A model generated the notes under the pieces. That model saw nothing but the letters and a program-made list of their open reading frames with translations, had not been told where the DNA came from and made no database searches. DNA of 64,000 bases from Acidobacteriaceae bacterium (lineage in GTDB: Bacteria; Acidobacteriota; Terriglobia; Bryobacterales; Bryobacteraceae): assembly GCA_019240475.1 (NCBI GenBank), contig JAFAYI010000036.1, positions 124,001 to 188,000 on the forward strand, read 5' to 3'. Positions 33,321 to 43,758 of the stretch are shown here, piece by piece. Positions within the stretch are counted from its first letter, which is position 1. Every line of letters starts with the position of its first letter. Made by a program: the position numbers and the translations under genes.

Positions 33321-36300
33321 GTGAGCTTGCTCGCACACCGCCGGTTCCGAAAAACAGGGGCGCTGTTCGTGTGTCTTGTGGCGTGCGCCCCATTGTTTGC
33401 ACAGAGATATACGTTTGAAGACTACTCGGAGGGGCTGGGCAATCTGAACGTCTTGTGCATGCTGCAGGACCATGCCGGATTCCTCTGGATGGGTACGCAG
33501 AATGGGCTGTTCCGCTATGACGGGTCGCGATTTCTGGAGTTCGGGCGGGCGGATGGGCTAGCCGGAACGTTCGTAAATGCATTGGTGGAAGACAGGGGGA
33601 GACGGCTGTGGGCGGGCACGACGGAAGGGCTGTTCTACCTGGGCGAAGACCGCCGCTTTCACAATGTGCGGTACAAGGGCCAGAACCTGCAGATCCCGTT
33701 GGGATCGAGCGTGGCGGCGCGGGCGAACGGAGAGATTTTGGCGGTGACGCAGTTTGGGCTGCTGAGCGTGGCGCCCGAGAGCGCGAGCGGGGAGTGGGAG
33801 AGCCGCCCTTTGATCTCCGGGCGGGCCCCAGAGGGACCGGAAAGCGCGATCAATAGCGTCCTGGCGAACGCCGATGGTTCGGTGGTTTTCGGCTGCGGCG
33901 GCGGACTGTGCGAATACACCAAGGAGCGCGTGAGCCGGTGGGGAGTGCAGGACGGTCTACCGAAGGATTCATGGACGCACCTGCTGCGCGACGTGCGGGG
34001 ACAGCTTTGGGTGAGGGGGCCTTCGCATCTGGCGGTTTTGCGTCAGGGCGGCTCGCGATTCGAGACAAGGGACTTGCCGCACGAACGCGTGGGGCGGATG
34101 TACTTGAGCCTGGCCGAAGACAGCAGCGGGCGAATTTTGGCCAGCATGGATACGGCGCTGGCGCGTTATGAGGATGGGAAATGGCAGGTCTTTTCCGAAG
34201 AGAACGGGCTGACTCGCGAGACGATTTCGTCGATTCTGGTCGATAAAGAAGGCTCGGTTTGGCTGGGATTGCTGGGGCACGGGTTGCGCAAGTGGCTGGG
34301 CTACGGCGAGTGGGAGCACTGGACGACCGCGAATGGGCTTGGAAACGACGTTGTGTGGGGCGTGCTGCGGGATAGCACGGGCAGGTTGTGGGTGTGCGAC
34401 GAGCACGGCGTCACGTTCATGCCGCCGGGCAGCAAGCGGCTGCGGGCGTGGAATTATCCCGGGGTAGAGACGGATCGGGCGCAGGGGATTGCGGAATCGC
34501 GGGACGGATACCTGTGGGTAGGCACCGGGGTAGGGCGCGTCATTCAAATCGATCGGGCGACTCTGCGGGGCAAACAATTCAGTTTCAGCGATGTGTATCG
34601 GCTATTCGTCGACACGCGGGACCGGGTGTGGATCGCGACCCGGGAGGGCTTATTCGTAAATGAAGGGCAGGGCGCAGAGCGACGTTTCCGGCAGATCGAT
34701 GACCCGATCGTGCCGCGCAAGAAGGTATCGGACGTAGGGCAGAGCCCGGACGGGCGGCTGTGGGTAGCGTTCGCCGATGCGCTGTACACTTTTGACGGCG
34801 CGAAATGGGAGCGGACGGACGTGAGTGCTGGCAGGCTGGGAGGCCAGTTTAGCGATCTTACGATTGACGTCGCGGGCAACGTGTGGGTGGATGGGGGGTT
34901 TGCGGGTGCGGCGCGCCTGAAGGTGGCAGGCGACCGGGTGGTGAAGATCGACCGTTTCGAGAGACCGGTGCTCGCCTCCGACCTGATTGCGTTTCTAGGC
35001 GCCGACCACCGCGGGTGGATATGGCTGGGCGAAGACAACGGGGTGAACGTGTTCGACGGCCGTACTTGGCGGAGGTATACGCAAGACGGTGGATTGGTGT
35101 GGAACGACACGTCAGGGAAATGCTTTTTCGAAGATTTCGACGGCACGATTTGGATCGGGACGGGGGGCGGGCTGTCCCACTTTTTGGCGCCGGACTGGTC
35201 CGGATCTGCCCCGCCTCCGCCGGCGCCCGTTCTGGTTTGGAGCAAGTTCGGGTCGAAAGAGATTTCGCCGGGAAGCGAGCTGAAGTTCAGCTCGGAGCCG
35301 CTGACGATTGGGCTTGCTTCGTTGACATTCCGCGACGAAAAGGCGATCCGTTTCCGCTATCGGCTGGTGGGGATGGAGAACGACTGGATCGAAACTTCGG
35401 CGCGCGAGGTTCGATATGCGCGTCTGCCGTCGCAGGACTACAGGTTTGAGGCGATGGCGGTCGACACGAGCAGCGGGCGCACGTCGCCAGTCACGAGCCT
35501 TTCGTTCCGGATCGTTCCGCCGTGGTGGCGAAGCGGAACATTTGTGCTCAGCGAGGCCACTACGATGGTGCTGCTGCTGGTGCTGATATGGCGCTGGCGT
35601 GTAAACGCATTCGTTTCTAGACAACGGAAGCTCGAACGGCTGGTCGCCGAGCGGACGCAGGAACTGGATCGCAGGCTGGCGGAACAGGAGTCGTTGAAGG
35701 CGGAAGCCGAACACGCCAATCGCGCGAAGAGCGAGTTTCTAGCGGTCATGAGTCATGAGATCCGGACGCCCATGAATGGGGTGATCGGCATGACGAGTCT
35801 ATTGCTCGATACGCCTTTAGACGGAGAGCAGCGCGATTATTTGAAAACGATCAAGGAATCGGGCGACTGCCTGCTTGCAATCATTAACGATATTCTCGAT
35901 TTTTCGAAGATCGAGGCGGGAAAACTAAAGCTTGAAAGCACTGAGTTCCGCTTAAAAGATGTGATTCGCGATTCGGTGGGACTGGTGGCGGAGGCGGCAC
36001 AGCGCAAAGGCTTGGCGCTTCGGACCGCCTTTGACGATCAGCTGCCTATTATGGTTTTGGGAGATCCCGTTCGATTGAAGCAGATTTTGCTGAATCTGCT
36101 GTCGAACGCCGTGAAGTTCACCGAATCCGGCATCATCATGCTTCGCGTTTCGCAAGATCAGCAGCAAGGTGCTGGCCGGGCGGCGCTTCGGATCACAGTA
36201 ACGGACACGGGGATCGGAATTTCGGCCGAAGCGCTGAGCCGCCTGTTCCGAAGCTTCACTCAAGCAGACAGCTCGACAACGCGTAAGTATGGCGGCACCG

Positions 36301-36905
36301 GCCTGGGTCTCGCCATCTCGAAGCGCTTAGCGGAGATGATGGGGGGAACGATCGGGGTCGAAAGCGAGCCCGGGCGAGGCAGCACGTTCTGGTTTACGGT
36401 GGGACTCTCGGTGATCGAAGCGGAGCAGGCGGCGCCCGCACCGTGCGCCGCGAGCGAGGTGGTCCAGCCGACGTATCAGAGCCGGTGGAAACGGGGAGTG
36501 CTACTGCTTGCAGAGGACAATCTGATCAATCAAAAGGTAGCCTTGCATCTGCTCGGAAGACTGGGGTATTCGGTCGATTTGGCGCAGAACGGGGCAGAAG
36601 CAGTGGAGATGGTGCAGAAGAGGAATTACCATCTGATTCTGATGGACTGTCAGATGCCGGTTATGGACGGTTTTCAGGCCACGAAGGCGATTCGCGCTTT
36701 GGGGCCTCCGCTCTCACGCATCCCGATAGTGGCTGTAACCGCTAATGCGCTTGCCGGGGAGCGGGAGCGGTGTCTGGCGGCTGGCATGGACGATTACGTG
36801 CCGAAACCGGTCAGCAAGGAGACTTTAGACCAAGCCCTCGCGCGATGGCTCCCGGGCGCCGAGCCTGCGGCCGAGAGCGTTGCCGCCGAGTCGGTTCCCG
36901 TGTAG
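33321..36905 (+). CDS. hybrid two-component kinase with propeller sensor
   Basis: 1194 residues, GTG start. Signal/anchor about 10-27, then about 620 residues of repeated beta-propeller blades (Reg_prop; for example FLWMGTQNGLFRYDG, RLWAGTTEGLFYLG, SVWLGLLGHGLRKW, YLWVGTGVGRVIQID, WIWLGEDNGVNVFDG), a Y_Y_Y domain (FRYRLVGMENDWIETSAREV), one membrane segment near 740-757, HisKA with His812 (AVMSHEIRTPMNG), HATPase (LLNLLSNAVKF, YGGTGLGLAISKRL) and a receiver with Asp1109 (LMDCQMPVMDG). The propeller faces the periplasm and, in Bacteroidetes relatives, senses polysaccharide breakdown products. No DNA-binding part, so signalling needs a partner. It follows the receiver-DUF3052 gene. Confidence 0.93.
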   Translation: MSLLAHRRFRKTGALFVCLVACAPLFAQRYTFEDYSEGLGNLNVLCMLQDHAGFLWMGTQNGLFRYDGSRFLEFGRADGLAGTFVNALVEDRGRRLWAGTTEGLFYLGEDRRFHNVRYKGQNLQIPLGSSVAARANGEILAVTQFGLLSVAPESASGEWESRPLISGRAPEGPESAINSVLANADGSVVFGCGGGLCEYTKERVSRWGVQDGLPKDSWTHLLRDVRGQLWVRGPSHLAVLRQGGSRFETRDLPHERVGRMYLSLAEDSSGRILASMDTALARYEDGKWQVFSEENGLTRETISSILVDKEGSVWLGLLGHGLRKWLGYGEWEHWTTANGLGNDVVWGVLRDSTGRLWVCDEHGVTFMPPGSKRLRAWNYPGVETDRAQGIAESRDGYLWVGTGVGRVIQIDRATLRGKQFSFSDVYRLFVDTRDRVWIATREGLFVNEGQGAERRFRQIDDPIVPRKKVSDVGQSPDGRLWVAFADALYTFDGAKWERTDVSAGRLGGQFSDLTIDVAGNVWVDGGFAGAARLKVAGDRVVKIDRFERPVLASDLIAFLGADHRGWIWLGEDNGVNVFDGRTWRRYTQDGGLVWNDTSGKCFFEDFDGTIWIGTGGGLSHFLAPDWSGSAPPPPAPVLVWSKFGSKEISPGSELKFSSEPLTIGLASLTFRDEKAIRFRYRLVGMENDWIETSAREVRYARLPSQDYRFEAMAVDTSSGRTSPVTSLSFRIVPPWWRSGTFVLSEATTMVLLLVLIWRWRVNAFVSRQRKLERLVAERTQELDRRLAEQESLKAEAEHANRAKSEFLAVMSHEIRTPMNGVIGMTSLLLDTPLDGEQRDYLKTIKESGDCLLAIINDILDFSKIEAGKLKLESTEFRLKDVIRDSVGLVAEAAQRKGLALRTAFDDQLPIMVLGDPVRLKQILLNLLSNAVKFTESGIIMLRVSQDQQQGAGRAALRITVTDTGIGISAEALSRLFRSFTQADSSTTRKYGGTGLGLAISKRLAEMMGGTIGVESEPGRGSTFWFTVGLSVIEAEQAAPAPCAASEVVQPTYQSRWKRGVLLLAEDNLINQKVALHLLGRLGYSVDLAQNGAEAVEMVQKRNYHLILMDCQMPVMDGFQATKAIRALGPPLSRIPIVAVTANALAGERERCLAAGMDDYVPKPVSKETLDQALARWLPGAEPAAESVAAESVPV

Positions 36906-37015
36906 AGTTCGGGCGAGGGCTGGCCCACCAGGTGGAATGGCCGGACCGATGTGGTAACGGGCGGGCCGTTCCGCGCCTTTTGAGAACTCGGCTTTGTGCG
37001 CTCCACATATTCCAC

Positions 37016-38197
37016 ATGCCAGCTTCGGTCCTCGCCCGACCCACTCTGACCTCGGAAGAGACCCTGAACTGGCTGGCGCTGCGGATGGCGCCGGGCGTCG
37101 GAACGCTCAGCACGCTTCGGCTGCTCGAAAAGTTCAAGTCGCCGCAAGCGATTTTTCGGTGTTCGGCATCGGAATTGGAAGCGGGGGGACTGAGCCCGGC
37201 TCAGGCGCGCAATCTGGCGAGCGGCTATTCGTTCGAAGATGCGGTGGATCAGCAGCAGAAGCTGCTGGATGCCGGGGCGCAACTCATCACCATCCAGGAT
37301 GCCCGGTATCCGCGGCAACTGCGCGAGATCTTCGATCCTCCAGTGCTGCTGTTTGCGCTCGGCAGAACGGAGCTTCTTGACGCCTCGATGGTTGGGGTGG
37401 TGGGTACCCGGCGTCCGACGCCTTACGGGCTGGCGGCCGCCGAAAGGCTGAGCTCGGATCTGGCGAAAGCTGGGCTGGCGATTATTAGCGGGATGGCGCG
37501 GGGCATCGATACGGCCGCTCACAAGGCGGCGCTCGCCGAGGATGGGGACACGGTGGCGGTTTTGGGCTGCGGAGTAGACGTCCTATACCCGGTGGAGAAC
37601 CGCAAGCTGTACGAAGAGATCAGCAGGCGCGGAGTTCTGCTGTCGGAATTCCCGCTGGGTGCGCCGGCGTACCCCCAGAATTTTCCCATTCGCAACCGCA
37701 TTGTGAGTGGAATTTCGTTGGGCGTGATTATTGTCGAGGGGGCGCAGCACAGCGGCTCGGCGATTACGGCCAAGCTAGCCATGGACCAGGGGCGCGAGGT
37801 CTTCGCGGTTCCCGGAAACATCACGTCGAAGATGAGCTGGGGGCCGAACCTCCTGATTAAGCAGGGGGCGAAGCTCGTGCAGGAGTGGACAGATGTCACC
37901 AATGAGCTGCCGCTAAGTGTTCGGCGTGAATTGGTGGTCAAGGCCCAACAGAAAGTTCTTTTGGAAAGCGGCGAACCGCTCGCGGAGGTCCCGGACGCGA
38001 TGCCCGAGGAGCCCATGAAGGCGCTAGCGCGGAGGTTGCTGAACTGCCTGCAAGTCGATGTTCCTCAACAACTTGATAACTTGCTGGAAACTTTTGAAGG
38101 GGTCTCTTCATCTGAGTTGATCGGCGCACTCTTCGACCTTGAGATGTCCGGCCTGGCGCGGCAGCTTCCCGGGAAGAACTTCGTAAAGGTGTGGTAA
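37016..38197 (+). CDS. dprA: DNA processing protein DprA
   Basis: 393 residues from the ATG at 37016; upstream in-frame starts would overlap the kinase end. Rossmann-like core: GVVGTRRPTPYG near 131, SGMARGIDTAAHKAAL near 160, AVLGCGVDVLYPVENRKL near 183, RNRIVSGIS near 225 and EGAQHSGSAITAKLAMDQGR near 244. N-terminal helix-hairpin-like region (about 15-80) and C-terminal winged-helix (about 335-393) complete the long form. DprA loads RecA on incoming single-stranded DNA in transformation. The gene precedes topA, a common pair. Confidence 0.95.
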   Translation: MPASVLARPTLTSEETLNWLALRMAPGVGTLSTLRLLEKFKSPQAIFRCSASELEAGGLSPAQARNLASGYSFEDAVDQQQKLLDAGAQLITIQDARYPRQLREIFDPPVLLFALGRTELLDASMVGVVGTRRPTPYGLAAAERLSSDLAKAGLAIISGMARGIDTAAHKAALAEDGDTVAVLGCGVDVLYPVENRKLYEEISRRGVLLSEFPLGAPAYPQNFPIRNRIVSGISLGVIIVEGAQHSGSAITAKLAMDQGREVFAVPGNITSKMSWGPNLLIKQGAKLVQEWTDVTNELPLSVRRELVVKAQQKVLLESGEPLAEVPDAMPEEPMKALARRLLNCLQVDVPQQLDNLLETFEGVSSSELIGALFDLEMSGLARQLPGKNFVKVW

Positions 38198-38269
38198 AAG
38201 GGTAGCGTTCTCGCGGTCACTTTCCGAGGCCGCGCGGAATCCAATTCAATAGGTTAATTAGAATACGGT

Positions 38270-40702
38270 ATGGCAAAATCACTCGTCATCGTTGAATCTC
38301 CAGCGAAGGCGAAGACCATCGGGAAGTATCTAGGCAAGCAGTTTATCGTGAAAGCTTCGCTCGGCCACGTGAAGGATCTTCCCAAGAAAGACTTGGCCGT
38401 CGACATCGAGCGCGATTTTACGCCCAAGTATGAAGTCATCGAAGGCAAGAAGAAGCTAATCGCGGAGCTGAAGCAAGCGGCTAAAGGCGTTGAATCGGTG
38501 TATCTGGCGGCCGACCCGGATCGGGAAGGCGAAGCGATCTGCTGGCATTTAAAGGAAGAACTCGAGCCGAAGAAGGCGGATAAGCCTGCGATCTTCCGAG
38601 TAATGTTCAACGAGATCACGGCGAACGCGGTAAAGCGGGCGTTCGATAAGCCAATGGCGGTCAACGTGAACCTGGTGGAGGCGCAGCAGGCGCGGCGCGT
38701 GCTCGACCGGCTGGTGGGCTACAAGATTTCACCCTTGCTTTGGGACAAAGTGCGGCGCGGGTTGTCGGCCGGGCGCGTGCAGACGGTGGCGCTGCGGCTG
38801 ATCGTCGAGCGCGAGCGCGAGATTCGCGCTTTTGAAAAGCAGGAATACTGGACGATTGACGTAGCGCTGAACGCCAAGAAGCCCCCGGTGCTGATGGCGC
38901 GACTCAATAAGCGCGCCGACGAGACGGCGCAGATTCGCGACGAGGCGTCGGCGAAGGGGATCGTCGAGGACCTGGATGGCGCAACCTATATTGTCCGTTC
39001 GGTCGCGACGCGCGAGAAACGCCGGAATCCGGTGCCGCCGTTCATAACTTCGACGCTGCAGCAGGAGTCTTCGCGGAAGCTGCGCTTCAGCGTGAAGCGA
39101 ACGATGATGCTGGCGCAGGGATTGTACGAAGGCAAGGAGATCGGCAAGGACGGGTCGGTCGGCCTGATCACGTATATGCGTACCGATTCGACACGTGTAT
39201 CCGAGGACGCGTTAGGGGAGGTGCGCGGGTTCGTTTCCGAGCGCTACGGGAAAAACTATTTGCCCGATTCGCCGAACGTGTATAAGACGAAGAAGGACGC
39301 GCAGGACGCGCACGAGGCGATTCGTCCGACGTCGGTGCTGCGTACGCCCGAGTCGGTTGAAAAGTATTTGGCTGAAGACGAACTGAAACTGTACAGGTTA
39401 ATCTGGATGCGCTTCATCGCGTCGCAGATGATGCCCGCGGTATTCGACCAGACGACTATCGACATCGCGGCGGCGGCCAAGAGCAAGACGGATTATGTGT
39501 TTCGCGCGACCGGCAGCGTGATGAAGTTCGATGGATTCCTGAAGATCTACGAAGAAGGAAAAGACCAGAAGGACGAAGACGACGAGGATCTGAAGCATAA
39601 ACTTCCAGCCGTGACGCAAGGCGAAGCGCTGCGCTTCAAAGAGATTCGGCCGGAGCAGCATTTCACGGAGCCGCCGCCGCGCTACAACGAGGCGACGCTG
39701 GTGAAAAAGCTGGAGGCCGACGGGGTGGGTCGGCCTTCGACATACGCCTCGATTTTGTCCACCATACAGGACCGGGAGTATGTGAAGAAGGAAGGCGGAA
39801 AGTTCCATCCGACCGAGCTTGGAATGGTGGTGACGGACCTGCTGCTGGAGAGCTTCAACGATCTGTTCGAGGTCAGTTATACGGCGCGAATGGAACAAGA
39901 ACTGGACGAGATCGAAGAAGGAAAGCTGCAGTGGCGCGACGCCATGGCCGAGTTTTACGGCCGCTTCCAAAAAAATCTCGCGCACGCCGAGCGCAACATG
40001 ACCGATATCAAGCGCATGGAGAAGCCGACCGACCTGGTCTGCGAAAAGTGCGGCAAGCCGATGGTAATCAAGTGGGGCAAGCATGGCAGCTTTATCGCGT
40101 GCACGGGTTATCCGGAATGCACGAACACGCGCGAACTGACGGTGGACTTGCCGGATGTCGATAAGGCCGATTTGACCGAGCAGGATGAGGCCGAGTACTG
40201 CGAGAACTGCGGCCGGCCGATGGTTCTGAAGAAGGGCCGGTTCGGGCAGTTTTTCGCGTGTTCCGGATACCCGGATTGCAAGACCACGAAGCAAATCGGC
40301 GGCGAGCAGCGCAAAGATGTGCCGCTTGAAGAGAAGTGCCCGCAGTGCGGAAATAACCTAGTGCAGAAATTCGGCCGCTATGGCGAGTTTGTGGCCTGCA
40401 GTAATTACCCGACTTGTAAGTACGTCAAGCAGAAGACGATTGGAGTTCCCTGCCCGAACTGTTCGGCGGGCGAAGTGGTGGAGCGGCGCTCGAAGCGCGG
40501 GCGGACGTTCTATGGGTGCAATCGCTACCCGGAGTGCGACTTCGTTGCATGGGGCAAGCCGATTCCCGAAAAATGCCCCGAGTGCGGCAGCAGCTATTTA
40601 GTCGAGAAGTGGCTGAAGGCAGGGCCGGTGGCGCAATGCCCGAACGCGGAGTGCAAGTACAAGCATCCGATCGAAGGGCTGAGGGAACCGAGCGTAGCCT
40701 AA
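38270..40702 (+). CDS. topA: DNA topoisomerase I (type IA)
   Basis: 810 residues. Relaxes negative supercoils. TOPRIM opening LVIVESPAKAKTIGKYLGK with DPDREGEAICWHL near 84; active-site Tyr302 in LITYMRTDSTR; cleavage domain PTPT-like GVGRPSTYASILSTIQDR near 488. The C-terminus has five zinc-ribbon-like four-Cys units (for example CEKCGKPM then CTGYPEC; CENCGRPM then CSGYPDC; CPQCGNNL then CSNYPTC; CPNCSAGE then CNRYPEC; CPECGSSY then CPNAEC), used for DNA binding; E. coli has three strict ones. ATG follows dprA by 72 bases. Confidence 0.97.
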   Translation: MAKSLVIVESPAKAKTIGKYLGKQFIVKASLGHVKDLPKKDLAVDIERDFTPKYEVIEGKKKLIAELKQAAKGVESVYLAADPDREGEAICWHLKEELEPKKADKPAIFRVMFNEITANAVKRAFDKPMAVNVNLVEAQQARRVLDRLVGYKISPLLWDKVRRGLSAGRVQTVALRLIVEREREIRAFEKQEYWTIDVALNAKKPPVLMARLNKRADETAQIRDEASAKGIVEDLDGATYIVRSVATREKRRNPVPPFITSTLQQESSRKLRFSVKRTMMLAQGLYEGKEIGKDGSVGLITYMRTDSTRVSEDALGEVRGFVSERYGKNYLPDSPNVYKTKKDAQDAHEAIRPTSVLRTPESVEKYLAEDELKLYRLIWMRFIASQMMPAVFDQTTIDIAAAAKSKTDYVFRATGSVMKFDGFLKIYEEGKDQKDEDDEDLKHKLPAVTQGEALRFKEIRPEQHFTEPPPRYNEATLVKKLEADGVGRPSTYASILSTIQDREYVKKEGGKFHPTELGMVVTDLLLESFNDLFEVSYTARMEQELDEIEEGKLQWRDAMAEFYGRFQKNLAHAERNMTDIKRMEKPTDLVCEKCGKPMVIKWGKHGSFIACTGYPECTNTRELTVDLPDVDKADLTEQDEAEYCENCGRPMVLKKGRFGQFFACSGYPDCKTTKQIGGEQRKDVPLEEKCPQCGNNLVQKFGRYGEFVACSNYPTCKYVKQKTIGVPCPNCSAGEVVERRSKRGRTFYGCNRYPECDFVAWGKPIPEKCPECGSSYLVEKWLKAGPVAQCPNAECKYKHPIEGLREPSVA

Positions 40703-40764
40703 ACGCTTCCTTGCGATTTGCGGTTGTATATAAGTGGGCGCGGTAAAGTCAACTGTGCCCACCT

Positions 40765-43401
40765 ATGCCGTATCCATTACTCGCTGAGCAGCAACGCCTC
40801 GCGGAAGCGGAGGCTAGAGTCAAGCACTGGAAGCGCTGGGGGCCGTATCTAGCCGAACGCGCGTGGGGAACGGTTCGCGAAGATTACAGCCCCGATGGGC
40901 GGGCTTGGGAGTACTTCACGCACGAAGATGCGCGCTCGCGCGTGTATCGCTGGACCGAAGACGGGATTTTAGGGATCTCGGACAATCATCAGAGGTTGTG
41001 CTTCGGGCTGGCCTTCTGGAACGGCAAAGATCCGATTCTGAAAGAGCGGCTGTTCGGGCTGAGCGGCGACGAAGGCAATCACGGAGAAGATGTCAAAGAG
41101 CTGTATTACTACCTGGAAGGGACTCCCACGCATTCGTATTTCAAGGGACTTTATAAGTACCCGCAGGAGCTTTTTCCGTACGAGGAGCTAGTCGAGGAGA
41201 ATCGCCGGCGGACGCGAGCCGACCCGGAATACGAGTTAGCGGATACAGGAGTTTTTTCGCAGGGCGCGTATTTCGATATTTTTGCGGACTATGCAAAACA
41301 CGACGTGAACGATATCTTGATTCGCATTCGCGTCGCCAATCGCGGCGCGAACGCGGCGCCATTGTTACTGATTCCGACTTTATGGTTTCGCAATACGTGG
41401 ATCTGGGACGGGTCGGAGAAGCCGCTGCTGCGGATCGACGACGACGGAAATTTCGAGGCCGGGCATCCCACGCTTGGCGCGTACACGCTGGAGCTTGAGG
41501 GCGCGCCGGAGGCGCTGTTCACAGATAACGAAACCAACACGGAGCGGTTTTGGGGATGGCGCGGGCAGGACGTTTATTACAAAGACGCATTTCATGAGTA
41601 CCTGATTCATGGCCGCCGCGAAGCGATCAACCCGCAGCGCCAGGGAACGAAAGCGTGCGCGGTTTATCGATTGAACCTGAACCCGAACCAACAGGCGATT
41701 CTGCAATTCCGGCTGAGCAGCAAAGAGTCGCCCGAATTCCCGCGAACCCAGTGGGAGTCAGTCTTCGATACCCGTATTCGCGAGTGCACGGACTTTTACG
41801 CCGAGTTTTCACAGGAGCTGGACGACGAAGAGAGGCACGTGCAGCGGCAAGCTTTCGCAGGGCTGTTCTGGAGCAAGCAGTATTACCACTTCGTTGTGGA
41901 GAATTGGCTGAACGGGGATCCGCAGCAGCCGAAACCGCCGGAGCAGCGCAAGCACGGGCGCAACCGGCGCTGGCTGCATTTGTTCAACGAAGATGTCATT
42001 TCGATGCCGGACAAGTGGGAGTATCCGTGGTATGCGTCATGGGATCTGGCGTTTCATACAGTGGCGATCGCGCCAGCCGATCCGGATTACGCCAAGGCTC
42101 AACTTTCACTGTTCGTGCGCGAGTGGTACATGCATCCGAACGGGCAGCTTCCCGCTTACGAGTGGGCGTTCGACGATGTGAATCCGCCGGTGCATGCGTG
42201 GGCGACGTGGCGCGTGTTCAAGATCGACGAGCGGGTGAAGGGGCGCAAGGATTATGAGTTCCTGGAGCGCGTGTTTCATAAGCTGCTGATGAATTTCACG
42301 TGGTGGGTGAACCGCAAGGACTCGGAAGGAGCAAATATCTTCGAAGGCGGTTTTCTGGGGCTCGATAATATCGGGGTCTTCAACCGCGACGAACAACTGC
42401 CGCCTGGATGGCTTCTAGAACAGTCGGACGGGACGAGCTGGATGGCGATGTACTGCCTGAACATGCTGAAGATCGCGCTGCATCTGGCGGCTCACGACGT
42501 CAGTTACGCGGACATCGCGAGTAAGTTCTTCGAACACTTCCTTTATATTGCCGATGCGATCAATCATCACGATGGAACGGGATTGTGGGATGAAGCGGAA
42601 GGGTTTTACTACGACAACCTGCGCGTGGGCGAAGGGCGGCACGAGCTGCTGCGGGTGCGGTCGCTGGTGGGGATTGTGCCGTTGTTTGCGACCGACACGC
42701 TCGATCAGCATACGCTTAAGGCGCAGCCTGCCTTTCAACGCCGGATGCAGTGGTTTATCGATCACCGGAGAGACTTGACGGAAGGACTGGCGTCGATTAC
42801 ACAGTCCGGCGTCGAAGAGCGGCGCCTGCTATCGGCGGTAAACCGGCAGCGGCTCGAACGCATATTCGAGCGCCTCTTCGACGAGGAGGAGTTTCTGTCG
42901 CCGTACGGCATTCGGTCGCTTTCGCGCTACTACAAGGATCATCCGTACCGGTTGTCGCTCGACGGCCATAGCTTTTCGATCGGCTATGAACCTGGGAATT
43001 CGGAGACGGCGCTATTCGGGGGCAACTCTAACTGGCGAGGGCCAATTTGGTTTTCGATGAACTACCTGATCATAGAGTCGCTGCAGCGGCTGGACCACTA
43101 TTACGGGCAGACATTCACGGTCGAGTTTCCGACCAGATCGGGGCGGCGTATTACGCTGTACCAAGCGGCCCGGCAGCTTTCGCGCAGGCTGTGCTCGCTG
43201 TTTCTTCCGGATAAGAATGGGAGACGGCCGATGTACGGCGACAGCGCTTTGTTTCAGGAGGATCCGAACTTTCGCTGCTATCCGCAGTTCTTCGAGTTCT
43301 TTCATGGAGACACAGGCCAAGGATTGGGAGCAAATCACCAGACGGGCTGGACGGGGCTGGTAGCAAAGCTGCTAGCGCAGAGCGGAGGGCCGGATCAGTA
43401 G
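40765..43401 (+). CDS. GH63/MGH1-like alpha-glycosidase
   Basis: 878 residues, no signal peptide, so cytosolic. (alpha/alpha)6-barrel type: an N-terminal beta-sandwich region (ILGISDNHQRLCFGLAFWNG, SGDEGNHGEDVKELYYYLEG), then the barrel with PDKWEYPWYASWDLAFHTVA near 413, LPAYEWAFDDVNPPVHAWAT near 465, FEGGFLGLDNIGVFNRDEQL and LLEQSDGTSWMAMYCLNML near 555, and GDTGQGLGANHQTGWTGLVA near the end. The family includes mannosylglycerate hydrolase and processing alpha-glucosidases. Substrate may be a compatible solute such as glucosyl- or mannosylglycerate, or a short glycan; the sequence alone does not settle this. Confidence 0.88.
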   Translation: MPYPLLAEQQRLAEAEARVKHWKRWGPYLAERAWGTVREDYSPDGRAWEYFTHEDARSRVYRWTEDGILGISDNHQRLCFGLAFWNGKDPILKERLFGLSGDEGNHGEDVKELYYYLEGTPTHSYFKGLYKYPQELFPYEELVEENRRRTRADPEYELADTGVFSQGAYFDIFADYAKHDVNDILIRIRVANRGANAAPLLLIPTLWFRNTWIWDGSEKPLLRIDDDGNFEAGHPTLGAYTLELEGAPEALFTDNETNTERFWGWRGQDVYYKDAFHEYLIHGRREAINPQRQGTKACAVYRLNLNPNQQAILQFRLSSKESPEFPRTQWESVFDTRIRECTDFYAEFSQELDDEERHVQRQAFAGLFWSKQYYHFVVENWLNGDPQQPKPPEQRKHGRNRRWLHLFNEDVISMPDKWEYPWYASWDLAFHTVAIAPADPDYAKAQLSLFVREWYMHPNGQLPAYEWAFDDVNPPVHAWATWRVFKIDERVKGRKDYEFLERVFHKLLMNFTWWVNRKDSEGANIFEGGFLGLDNIGVFNRDEQLPPGWLLEQSDGTSWMAMYCLNMLKIALHLAAHDVSYADIASKFFEHFLYIADAINHHDGTGLWDEAEGFYYDNLRVGEGRHELLRVRSLVGIVPLFATDTLDQHTLKAQPAFQRRMQWFIDHRRDLTEGLASITQSGVEERRLLSAVNRQRLERIFERLFDEEEFLSPYGIRSLSRYYKDHPYRLSLDGHSFSIGYEPGNSETALFGGNSNWRGPIWFSMNYLIIESLQRLDHYYGQTFTVEFPTRSGRRITLYQAARQLSRRLCSLFLPDKNGRRPMYGDSALFQEDPNFRCYPQFFEFFHGDTGQGLGANHQTGWTGLVAKLLAQSGGPDQ

Positions 43402-43454
43402 GCCGGGTTCGAAACGAAAGAAGCGCGACACGGGTCCAGTTAAAAGAGGGACTT

Positions 43455-43757
43455 ATGAAAAAGTTGGCCATCGCGATGTTTGCGGCAGCTCTGGTATACG
43501 GCCCGGCGGCGTGCTTCGGGAGGCAGGAGAAAACCCCGAACCAGCAACAGCAGCAGGAAACGCCGAAGAATCAGCCGCCGACCGGCAGCGCTCCGGACCA
43601 GGCGAATCAAGATGTCCCGAGCGCGAAACCGGGGACGAATAACCCGGACATTTCGCCGGACAGCAAGCCGGCCGCGTCCACGACGGACACCAAAGGCAAG
43701 AAATCGAAGAGACGAAGACGGAGTTCCTCTTCGACGCATACGGCTCCGACGGAATGA
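43455..43757 (+). CDS. small secreted Gln/Lys-rich low-complexity protein
   Basis: 100 residues. Signal peptide (MKKLAIAMFAAALVYGPAAC), possibly a lipoprotein or cut near CFGRQ. The mature part is Gln, Pro, Asn and Lys rich with no fold (NQQQQQETPKNQPPTGS) and ends in a basic KKSKRRRRSSSS patch. Unstructured and positively charged, it may bind acidic polymer or DNA, but there is no evidence. AGAGGGA lies about four bases before the ATG. A terminator-like hairpin follows its stop. I do not recognise it. Confidence 0.6.
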   Translation: MKKLAIAMFAAALVYGPAACFGRQEKTPNQQQQQETPKNQPPTGSAPDQANQDVPSAKPGTNNPDISPDSKPAASTTDTKGKKSKRRRRSSSSTHTAPTE

Positions 43758-43758
43758 C

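Noticed and set aside
43405..43415. GGGTTCGAAAC resembling a tRNA T-loop
   Set aside because: No acceptor, D or anticodon stem can be built around it.
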